Source of the DNA: Brachyspira sp949287565
Lineage (GTDB): Bacteria; Spirochaetota; Brachyspiria; Brachyspirales; Brachyspiraceae
Strand: one strand, 5' to 3'
Length of the DNA: 24,824 nucleotides
Assembly: GCF_036997615.1 (NCBI RefSeq)
Contig: NZ_JAWLQA010000046.1
A program made the translations under genes and the position numbers. Every line of letters begins with the position of its first letter. Position 1 is the stretch's first letter. The notes below the pieces were generated by a model that saw only the letters and a program-made list of their open reading frames with translations, was not told the origin of the DNA and made no database searches. Shown piece after piece: positions 13,200 through 21,038 of this stretch.

Positions 13200-14189
13200 T
13201 TAAATACCTTTATAAACAGATAAAAGTGAAGGAAAAATTTCTTCAGGCTCAAGTTTTTTTAAGCAGTCAATAGTTTTGCAGCCTCTTTTCATATACTCAC
13301 AATGAAAACTTTTTAATGCAGTGCAGTATTTTTTTCTTGCTTCTATATTTATAGCTTTATCCCCTCTAGCTCCATAAATCAAAGGCAAAGTATCTCCGAA
13401 TATACCTATAGAATATATATCACATGCATTAGCTATATGCAAAGGGGCACTATCTCCACCAATCAATGCATAAGAATGTTTTATTATTGATATAAGTTCT
13501 CTGATACTCAATTTATTAGTAAAATCATCAGCTATTATATTGCCTAATCTTTTTTTCATCTCATCAGAAAAATCCAAATCATCTTTAGCACCTATCAATA
13601 TTATAGGAACTTGTTTTTCTTTATAAAACATCTCTATAAGTTTTGAAAAATTATCTATACCATACCTTTTACTTATTCTAGTCGCTCCGCCATGCACAAG
13701 CAAAGCATTTTTATAATCTTTCATTTTATTAATACCAAATTCTTTTTCTTTTTCATTCAAAAATATTTCTGTATTTACTCCGTCCATTTCTATATTCATA
13801 GGTTTTAATATGGAAAGTATTGTATCTACTATATGTCTTTTATGTTTTTTCCAAGAAGTTTTTTTATTAAGAAGAAATCCCCGGCATTCACTATTTACCC
13901 CAGCTCTTATTGGTATTTTTGCCTTATATAAAAGTGAAGCTCCGTAAAATGCGGTTGTAGCTGTAATACCTATATCATAATTCTGATTTTTTATATATTC
14001 TGATACTTTATCATCTCTGACTATTATATTATTTATATGAGGATTCTCTTTTAAAATATCTATTCCTCTTATACCATTTACAACATCAATAATACAATCA
14101 TCATAATGTTTTTTTACAGCTCTTATTAAAGGAGTTATAAATATAGTATCTCCTATATAATTCATTCCTATAATCAATATCTTTGTCAT
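13200..14189 (-). CDS. Glycosyltransferase family 9 (heptosyltransferase-like)
   Basis: This 329-residue protein has the two-Rossmann GT-B layout of family 9, which includes the ADP-heptose:LPS heptosyltransferases WaaC and WaaF. The N-terminus has ILIIGMNYIGDTIFITPLIR, with Asp14 in the position of the catalytic Asp of that family. The C-terminal half has VHGGATRISKRYG (165-177) and the nucleotide-sugar-binding motif GGDSAPLHIANA (244-255). The C-terminus has an unusual Cys cluster, FHCEYMKRGCKTIDC (Cys297, Cys304, Cys309), as seen in some members. AAGAG precedes ATG 14189. The transporter gene upstream ends 30 nt before this start, so they are probably co-transcribed. The sugar and acceptor are unknown; surface lipooligosaccharide or glycan synthesis is the likely setting. 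Confidence 0.88.
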   Translation of the reverse strand: MTKILIIGMNYIGDTIFITPLIRAVKKHYDDCIIDVVNGIRGIDILKENPHINNIIVRDDKVSEYIKNQNYDIGITATTAFYGASLLYKAKIPIRAGVNSECRGFLLNKKTSWKKHKRHIVDTILSILKPMNIEMDGVNTEIFLNEKEKEFGINKMKDYKNALLVHGGATRISKRYGIDNFSKLIEMFYKEKQVPIILIGAKDDLDFSDEMKKRLGNIIADDFTNKLSIRELISIIKHSYALIGGDSAPLHIANACDIYSIGIFGDTLPLIYGARGDKAINIEARKKYCTALKSFHCEYMKRGCKTIDCLKKLEPEEIFPSLLSVYKGI

Positions 14190-14219
14190 AGATAAAACTC
14201 TTGATAATTATTATTTAAA

Positions 14220-15338
14220 TTATAATAATCTTCGTTTTTTTAACATTCTTTCCTTTTTTGCTTCTAATGCTCTTTCTTCATTGTATATTTTCATAATCTC
14301 AAAGAATAGTATAAAACTCAAAGGTCCTAATATAATTCCTGAAAGTCCAAAGAATAATACACCTCCAAGTATAGCAAAGAAAATAAATAATGGGTGAAGC
14401 TCTATTCTATTGCCAAGAAGCAAAGGACGTACAAAATTATCTGGTATTGTAATAAATAGCCATGAACATACTATAAATATAATAGCTTTGATAATTTCGC
14501 CGTTTATTAAAAATAAGATCCCTAAAGGTATCCATATTATAGTAGTTCCTATTATAGGCATAAAAGATGCTATTATAGTAAGAAATGCAAATGTAAATGA
14601 ATTTGAAACACCAAATACAGTATATACTATAAAAGCACAAAGCCCTTGAAACATTCCTGTAAACAAATTACCAAATACTATTCCTTTTATACCTTCAGAA
14701 ACCTGTTTTATAAGTCTGTCAAGATATTTTGCATCTATAGGAACCAATGTTCTTACCTGACTTATCAAATATTCTCCGTCCACAAAAAAGAAAAATAATG
14801 AAAACATCATAAATATAAATGAACTTACAAATCCGCCTGTACTTTTTAATAAACTAGCTACATTCTGAGTAAGATACGAACTTATAAATGTTAAATTTGA
14901 AAGAGAAGAATCCTGTATTCTTTTTAATATACTTTCCATAGATACATCTATAGGCAATGATTTAAGGAAATTATTTATATTAGAATTATTTATAACTTCA
15001 TTAACATCTAAATTCATAAAATATTTAATACCAATATTAGAAATATCTATAAGCTGAACTATTATAGTATAGGCTAATATGCTTGTAGGAACTAAAAATA
15101 TAATTAAAGATATAAGAGAAAAAAGCAATGCTAAAGTATTTTTTTTGATTATAGAAAGCTTATCTGTTTTTTTATAGCTATTACCCATAGCTTTTATAAA
15201 AAGAGGATTTAATATGACATAAAAAACAACTGCAAAAAATATTATCATGCCGAAAGGTCTTAATAATTTATACATTATAAATATAGACAAGAATATAAAA
15301 GCTACAAAGAAAATATAGCCTATATTGTTTTTATTCAT
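14220..15338 (-). CDS. AI-2E (PerM/YhhT) family transporter
   Basis: This 372-residue integral membrane protein starts at ATG 15338, with GGGAG 5 nt upstream. A TTG four codons earlier is in frame but overlaps that ribosome binding site. The layout fits the family: a first helical pair (about 8-50), a long extracytoplasmic amphipathic region (about 95-200), then a set of helices containing the conserved GNLFTGMFQGLCAFIVY region, FMPIIGTTIIWIPLGI, NFVRPLLLG, and the late GLSGIILGPL motif. A basic C-terminus, KKERMLKKRRLL, should be cytosolic. The family includes E. coli TqsA, Na+/H+ antiporter-like members and many of unknown substrate, so the AI-2 name should not be taken literally. It is divergent from the AddA-like gene. 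Confidence 0.9.
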   Translation of the reverse strand: MNKNNIGYIFFVAFIFLSIFIMYKLLRPFGMIIFFAVVFYVILNPLFIKAMGNSYKKTDKLSIIKKNTLALLFSLISLIIFLVPTSILAYTIIVQLIDISNIGIKYFMNLDVNEVINNSNINNFLKSLPIDVSMESILKRIQDSSLSNLTFISSYLTQNVASLLKSTGGFVSSFIFMMFSLFFFFVDGEYLISQVRTLVPIDAKYLDRLIKQVSEGIKGIVFGNLFTGMFQGLCAFIVYTVFGVSNSFTFAFLTIIASFMPIIGTTIIWIPLGILFLINGEIIKAIIFIVCSWLFITIPDNFVRPLLLGNRIELHPLFIFFAILGGVLFFGLSGIILGPLSFILFFEIMKIYNEERALEAKKERMLKKRRLL

Positions 15339-15425
15339 AAAATCTCCCAAAAAATAGTCTAAATTAGTAAAATTTAATTAGGTTTTTATAATAATATATA
15401 TAATATATTTTTCAAGCATTTTAAT

Positions 15426-15459
15426 TTGAATTATTAAATATTTATGTTATTATATAAAA
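15426..15459 (+). promoter_or_regulatory. Extended -10 promoter ending 6 nt before the addA ATG
   Basis: -35 TTGAAT (15426-15431), 16-nt spacer, then TG-T-TATTAT with -10 TATTAT at 15448-15453. The ATG begins at 15460, exactly 7 nt after the last -10 base. There is no Shine-Dalgarno sequence. It resembles the pyr promoter closely (TTGAAT, 16 nt, TG-extended -10). Confidence 0.55.
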
Positions 15460-18400
15460 ATGGTATTCAATTTAAATGACAAGCAAAAAGATATAATAAA
15501 ATGTTTTGAAGATAATGGCTTATGCTTTGTTAATGCATCGGCAGGCACAGGAAAAACAAGCACCATAACAGAAATATATATAAAATTATTAGAAAATAGA
15601 GAAAAAGTTTCAAATATAGTAGTTATCACTTTCACAAAAGCCGCAGCTAATGAAATGCTTTTTAGAATAAGATCCAAAGTAAGAAATAAGATAGATTCCA
15701 TAAAAAATACAAATGATGAAAAATCTTTAAAAGAAAGAAAATATTGGCAGAATGTTTATAAAGATATACTTACAAGTGCTAAAATTTCAACAATAAATGC
15801 ATTTGCCAACTCTATAGCTATGGAAAATGCAATGTATCTTTCCATACCTCCTAATATGGCAATATTGGAAGATAGTATTGATATTCAGGAAACATTAAAA
15901 AGCGAGATTTTAAATATTTTAAGACAATCAAAACATGCCGAAATCATACGCTCTTTATACAGAATATCAACAGAAGACAGTAAAAATAAATTTGCCCAAA
16001 GAATACTGCATTTTCTATTAAAAATAAAGCCAAGATTAGAAAATATAAATAGATTTGAAGAAAGAGCATTAAAAATAATAAAAATAGATGATAAAGAATA
16101 TAATAAGCTATACAACAATATATATAATTACAGTATAGAACTTATAAATGATAATTTAAAAAGCGGTAAATTCATAACAGAATGCAAAAATAGAATATCT
16201 CTTCTCCTTCAAAAGATTGATTTAATAAAAAATAAAGAAAAAATAAAAGAATTAAAATCAGAAGATTATGAATATATTAGAATTGCATTAGATAATGTAT
16301 CAGATGCTAAATTAGGAAATACAAAGCATGATGAATTCATGGCTGTGTTGGAAGATTTAAAACAATGCACTAAATCTATGCTTCATTATATTGATATATT
16401 ATATAACGAAGAAAATTATAAAGCAGTAATAGATTTTATAAAAGAAACATACAATCATATAGAAAAAATAAAATCTAATATAGGCATATACTCTCATGAA
16501 GATATGATGTATAAAGCCATAGAAGCATTAGAAAATAAAGACATATCAAAAGAAATAAGAGATAATATATCGGCATTAATATTAGATGAAGCTCAGGATA
16601 CAAGCATTTTACAATTTGATTTCATAAATTTAATAGTATTCGGGCAAAGAGAAATAACAAGCAAATCAAAAACAGATAAAAAATTAATGATAGTAGGAGA
16701 TAGAAAGCAGTCAATATATAGATTTAGAAATGCTGATGTAAATGCTTTCACTAATACTCAGGAAAATTTTAGCGATTATGTAAGATATTTAAAAGATAAT
16801 TATAGAAGCAATTCTATGCTTATAGATTTCTTTAATGATTTATTTAAAAGCACAGTATTTATAAATGATGATATTAATTATAAAGATGAAGATGATTTGG
16901 ATTATAATAAAAAAACAAATGATAAATCAGTATCTTTACTAATATTTAATAACAATATAGAAGATGAGAGCATTCATTTATATGCAGATGATAAAACAGA
17001 ATTAGAAGCCTATGCAATAGCTGAATATATAAAAAATAATTACAGCAATGATTATAAAAATACTGTGATACTTCTTCCAACATTCAGCAGATTAGATAAA
17101 TATTTACAAGCCTTATCAGATTATAAAATACCATACTATATAGACGGCGGAAATAAATTCTACGCAAGAGAAGAAATAGTATTAATAAAAACATTCTTAG
17201 AATATTTAATATTAAGAGATCATGCCAAACTTCCTGAAATTCTTAGAAGCGAATTATTTGATATAGATATAGGCAATTTATCAGATTTTCTATTCAGCTT
17301 ATATGTAAAAAATTTGGATATAAAAGATTATTTCCCAAAAATGATATACGATGAAAATAAATATAAAGAAATAGAAAATATAGCTAAATCAAAAAGTTAT
17401 TATAATCAATTAAAAACAGCCAAAGAATTATTAAACAGCATAGAAAATAAAATACCTATGATGAATGCCGCTGAAATAATAGAAACTATATGTATTGATA
17501 CTAATTTCTATAATTATTTAATGACTATGAATGATGCTGAAATTTCTTATGCCAATATAGAAAAATTGAAAAAAATAGCAAATGATTTTGAAAATCAAAC
17601 AGGAAATAATATTTATGATTTTGTACTCAATCTAAAAAATACCAATGACAATGAAGCCTACTCTGCTATACCGAAATTATCAGTAGAATCTGTAAAAATA
17701 ATGACTATACATAAATCTAAGGGACTTGAATTTAATAATGTATTTGTTGCAGGAATAGGCGGTTATATAAAACCTAATTTATCAGATTTTGATTTTATAG
17801 AAGATTCATCATTTATAAAACTTCCTGTAAAAAATAAACATTATAGTGTAGATTTCTCAGCCTTAAATACTGACTACAATAAAAAAAGCGAACTTTCAGA
17901 AAAAAGAAGATTATTATACGTAGCATTAACAAGAGCATCAAACAATTTAATACTTTCAGGTGAACATACCAAAGAAGAAACATATAGATCATATTTAGAT
18001 AAATATTTTAATGATGAAACAAAAAAATACAAAGCTGATATTATAAGCGAAGATACAGAAGGATTGATAAAAATTGATGATATAGAAAATAAATTTATTG
18101 ATACATATTTCTACGGATTAGCTATAAAAAGAGAAGAAGAAATAGACATTAAAGATGCTCAGTCAATAATAGAAAAGATTAATAGTCTTTCAAAAGAAAA
18201 TAAAAAAGAAAGTAATAATCAATATATAAAAAATATTAATCCGTCTTTAAATAATATGTTCAATAAAAATTATGTTAACATATCAGAGCTTCTAAATAGA
18301 AAAATATCAAAACTTGAAAATGATATAAATAATACGGACAATGAATATAATGAGGACATAGAACTTATATCATATAAAGATATAGGAATAATAATACATA

Positions 18401-18849
18401 AAATGCTTGAATATTTTAACTTTGATAAATACAAAATAGAAAAAGATAAATATTTAGATAAGTTAAAATCATATATTTTTAAAAGCAATAATCATTATAG
18501 TAAAGAACAATTGACAGAAAGTCTAAATACAGCATTTAAAAAACTATTTGAAAATCATCATATACAAAATATATTCAGCGGAGATGAAGAAATAGTATCA
18601 AGAGAGCATACATTCCAGCACTATGACGGAAAAGATTTAATAACAGGAAAAATTGATATTATAACTAAAAATAAAAATGATGAATATTATATTTTAGATT
18701 ATAAAGTAGCAGAAGAAAGCAAATATAATATAAAAAAATATCAATATCAATTAAATACTTATAAGTTTATGTTTGAAAAAGTTCTTAGTCAAAAGAATAC
18801 TAATATAGATAAGAATAAAATAAAAACTGATATTATATTCCTTAAATAA
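15460..18849 (+). CDS. addA: AddA-like ATP-dependent helicase-nuclease
   Basis: This 1129-residue protein is a UvrD/Rep-type superfamily 1 helicase with a C-terminal nuclease, the architecture of AddA in AddAB double-strand-break processing. The motifs are in order: Q-motif LNDKQKDII; Walker A NASAGTGKTST (25-35); ITFTKAAANEM (Ia); LDEAQD (375-380, II); VGDRKQSIYRFR (412-423, III); NYRSN (IV); VKIMTIHKSKGLEFNNVFVA (V); RRLLYVALTRAS (816-827, VI). The nuclease has GKIDII with Asp1066, LDYKV with Asp1080 and Lys1082, and a following QYQLNTY. Length fits AddA. No addB is adjacent, unlike most addAB operons. The start is fixed by the Q-motif close behind it, with a promoter but no ribosome binding site upstream. 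RecB- or PcrA-type proteins are less likely given the nuclease and length. Confidence 0.9.
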   Translation: MVFNLNDKQKDIIKCFEDNGLCFVNASAGTGKTSTITEIYIKLLENREKVSNIVVITFTKAAANEMLFRIRSKVRNKIDSIKNTNDEKSLKERKYWQNVYKDILTSAKISTINAFANSIAMENAMYLSIPPNMAILEDSIDIQETLKSEILNILRQSKHAEIIRSLYRISTEDSKNKFAQRILHFLLKIKPRLENINRFEERALKIIKIDDKEYNKLYNNIYNYSIELINDNLKSGKFITECKNRISLLLQKIDLIKNKEKIKELKSEDYEYIRIALDNVSDAKLGNTKHDEFMAVLEDLKQCTKSMLHYIDILYNEENYKAVIDFIKETYNHIEKIKSNIGIYSHEDMMYKAIEALENKDISKEIRDNISALILDEAQDTSILQFDFINLIVFGQREITSKSKTDKKLMIVGDRKQSIYRFRNADVNAFTNTQENFSDYVRYLKDNYRSNSMLIDFFNDLFKSTVFINDDINYKDEDDLDYNKKTNDKSVSLLIFNNNIEDESIHLYADDKTELEAYAIAEYIKNNYSNDYKNTVILLPTFSRLDKYLQALSDYKIPYYIDGGNKFYAREEIVLIKTFLEYLILRDHAKLPEILRSELFDIDIGNLSDFLFSLYVKNLDIKDYFPKMIYDENKYKEIENIAKSKSYYNQLKTAKELLNSIENKIPMMNAAEIIETICIDTNFYNYLMTMNDAEISYANIEKLKKIANDFENQTGNNIYDFVLNLKNTNDNEAYSAIPKLSVESVKIMTIHKSKGLEFNNVFVAGIGGYIKPNLSDFDFIEDSSFIKLPVKNKHYSVDFSALNTDYNKKSELSEKRRLLYVALTRASNNLILSGEHTKEETYRSYLDKYFNDETKKYKADIISEDTEGLIKIDDIENKFIDTYFYGLAIKREEEIDIKDAQSIIEKINSLSKENKKESNNQYIKNINPSLNNMFNKNYVNISELLNRKISKLENDINNTDNEYNEDIELISYKDIGIIIHKMLEYFNFDKYKIEKDKYLDKLKSYIFKSNNHYSKEQLTESLNTAFKKLFENHHIQNIFSGDEEIVSREHTFQHYDGKDLITGKIDIITKNKNDEYYILDYKVAEESKYNIKKYQYQLNTYKFMFEKVLSQKNTNIDKNKIKTDIIFLK

Positions 18850-19002
18850 ATTATGAATATCAAATTTTAATCATATTTATTACAAAATACACTATATTTT
18901 TATATTATTGCGATATATTTTTATTAATTATTTCTATTATATTAATAATTTTCTTTACTTTTTTCTATTATATTGTATATATTATAATTGTGAGGAAAAT
19001 GA

Positions 19003-19716
19003 ATGGAAGTAGTTTTAAAATATTTTACATTAATAATTTGTTTTTTATCTATCATATCATGTGATAAGCAGGTTCTTTTCAATAGATTTAATTTAAACAG
19101 AGCTTATAGTCTATATGAAAAAGGAAAAAATGCAGATGACGATAAGGCTCTGCTTGAAATAACATCTACTTATAATGATATAATAAATCAAAAGATATAT
19201 GCTCAAGACAGATTGGCATCAGTGTATAGAACATTAGCTGAAAGAAGTTTAGTAAAAGAACAATATGCATATTCAGCAAAATATTTCACTGAAGCATTAA
19301 AGATACTTCCAAATAGTCCTTATTTAAGATACGGACTCGGAATATCTTATGCCAATTTAGCAGAAAGTGCTGATACTTATGAAAAAAAGAGTAATTTTAT
19401 ACAAAGAGCAGAAAATAATATTAGATTTGCTATAAATAAAGACCCTAATAATGCAAATTATTATGCAGCTTTAGCATCATTAAAGGGAATGCATCAGGAT
19501 AATTATGAAGAAGCATTTGATAATATAAAAAAAGCTGTTGAAATGAATCCTAGTAATGCAGATTATTTGATGCTGCTTGCAAGAATACAGTACAGCAGGG
19601 GAAATTATAATGAAGCTGTTGCAGCCTACAGAAAAATACTCAATCTCCCTGTTGAAAATAATATTAAAGAAACGGTATTAAAAAATATTGAGCAAATTAT
19701 AGGACAGAGAAATTGA
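19003..19716 (+). CDS. TPR-repeat lipoprotein
   Basis: This 237-residue protein starts MEVVLKYFTLIICFLSIISC, a lipoprotein signal with Cys20 following a spirochaete-type lipobox. The rest is alpha-helical with tetratricopeptide repeats at about 70-103, 106-148, 151-183 and 185-216. The last two show the clearest consensus: ANYYAALASLKG...YEEAFDNIKKAVEMNP and ADYLMLLARIQYSRGNYNEAVAAYRKIL. TPR lipoproteins usually hold protein complexes together in the periplasm; no specific partner can be named. GAGG lies 7 nt before ATG 19003. The stop codon overlaps the TTG start of dprA (TTGA), indicating translational coupling. It is the first gene of the probable dprA-topA-amidase operon. Confidence 0.85.
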   Translation: MEVVLKYFTLIICFLSIISCDKQVLFNRFNLNRAYSLYEKGKNADDDKALLEITSTYNDIINQKIYAQDRLASVYRTLAERSLVKEQYAYSAKYFTEALKILPNSPYLRYGLGISYANLAESADTYEKKSNFIQRAENNIRFAINKDPNNANYYAALASLKGMHQDNYEEAFDNIKKAVEMNPSNADYLMLLARIQYSRGNYNEAVAAYRKILNLPVENNIKETVLKNIEQIIGQRN

Positions 19717-20996
19717 GTAATAATTATGATGTTAAAACTTATTTGATTGCCTTGAATCAAATTGATAAAGTAGGAGATAAAAGAATATCCGAACTTATAA
19801 ATCATTATGAATCTGTAGAAAATATTTTTGATGATAAAGAAGAAAATATAAAGGAATTATTAGAAAAAAAATTTAAATCTCAAATAGGTAATTTTGATAA
19901 AAATGAGATATTAGATAAAGCAAATACAATAGTAGAAAAATCAAATAACTATGGTATAGGAATATTAAGTTTATTTGATGAAGATTATCCATTTAATTTA
20001 AAACAAATAGATAATCCGCCTTATATACTTTATTATAAGGGAGATTTAAAAAAGCTAAGAAGAAATGCTATAGCAATAGTAGGTACTAGAGAGCCTACAA
20101 ATGAAAGCCGTAAATATTCTTTCGAGCTTGCTAGTAAATTATCATCTTTGAATATATCTGTTGTATCAGGAATGGCTAAAGGAGTCGATAGAGAGGCACA
20201 TCTTGGGGCAATATCATCTCATATTAATACTGTAGCAGTTTTGGGAAATGGCATTGATAATGTTTATCCTTCTGAAAATTTGCAGATATATAATAAATTA
20301 TCAGAAAAAGGATTGATAGTAAGCGAATTTGAGATAGGAAGAAAGCCTGACAGAATGAATTTTCCTAGAAGAAACAGAATAATATCAGGACTTTCTTATG
20401 CTGTTGTTATGGTAGAAGCTGCAAGCAAATCAGGTGCTTTAATTACTGTTGATTATGCTCTTAATCAAGGCAGAGATGTTTATATTGCACCTTATGATGA
20501 AAAGAAAAGCTGTTATTTTGGAAATCATAAACTATATAAAGACGGTGCTAAAATAGCATACAATTATATGGATATACTTGAAGATTTTGATTCAATATTC
20601 TCAAATGATGATGATTATGTGAAAATGAAATTAAAATATTTTGAAGGCGGAGATATAAAATCTAAAGCCGTAAAAAATGATTCTATAAAAAGTGAAAGTA
20701 ATAATATTAACAATAGTAAAGAAAAGAAAGAAACAAAAAACGAAGAAGTAAGAGATAAAAAGGAAAAGAAAAAAGATAAAATATCAAAACAAAATGATGA
20801 ATCTATTATAAGTACTTTACAGGAAGATGAAGCATTGCTTTATAATATAATAAAACAAAATGATAAAATACATATTGATGAAGTTATAGAGGAAAGCAAA
20901 ATGAAAGTGCAGGCTGTAACTTCTATGCTGATGCAATTAGAGATAAAAGGTATTATAAAGCAGCTTTCAGGAAAATATTATACTATAGAAAAATAA
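19713..20996 (+). CDS. dprA: DNA-processing protein DprA
   Basis: This 427-residue protein is DprA/Smf, which loads RecA on incoming single-stranded DNA during natural transformation and is also kept in organisms not known to be transformable. The start is TTG at 19713, overlapping the previous stop by 4 nt; no ATG exists near the family's N-terminus. A helix-hairpin-like N-terminal part precedes the Rossmann domain: VGTREPTNES (123-132), SGMAKGVDREAH (152-163), VLGNGIDNVYPSEN, and FPRRNRIISGLS (217-228). Residues about 315-365 form a highly charged Lys/Glu/Asn/Ser linker. A winged-helix domain (about 370-427) follows. The linker is longer than I would expect. topA follows 42 nt downstream, the common dprA-topA order. 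Confidence 0.94.
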   Translation: MSNNYDVKTYLIALNQIDKVGDKRISELINHYESVENIFDDKEENIKELLEKKFKSQIGNFDKNEILDKANTIVEKSNNYGIGILSLFDEDYPFNLKQIDNPPYILYYKGDLKKLRRNAIAIVGTREPTNESRKYSFELASKLSSLNISVVSGMAKGVDREAHLGAISSHINTVAVLGNGIDNVYPSENLQIYNKLSEKGLIVSEFEIGRKPDRMNFPRRNRIISGLSYAVVMVEAASKSGALITVDYALNQGRDVYIAPYDEKKSCYFGNHKLYKDGAKIAYNYMDILEDFDSIFSNDDDYVKMKLKYFEGGDIKSKAVKNDSIKSESNNINNSKEKKETKNEEVRDKKEKKKDKISKQNDESIISTLQEDEALLYNIIKQNDKIHIDEVIEESKMKVQAVTSMLMQLEIKGIIKQLSGKYYTIEK

Positions 20997-21038
20997 AAAA
21001 TATATATAACTTTAGGATTTATAAAAGGAGATTTAACT

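Noticed and set aside
18915..18945. AT-only inverted repeat TTATTAAT/ATTAATAA after addA, as a terminator
   Set aside because: It has no G-C pairs and such repeats are common by chance in this composition.
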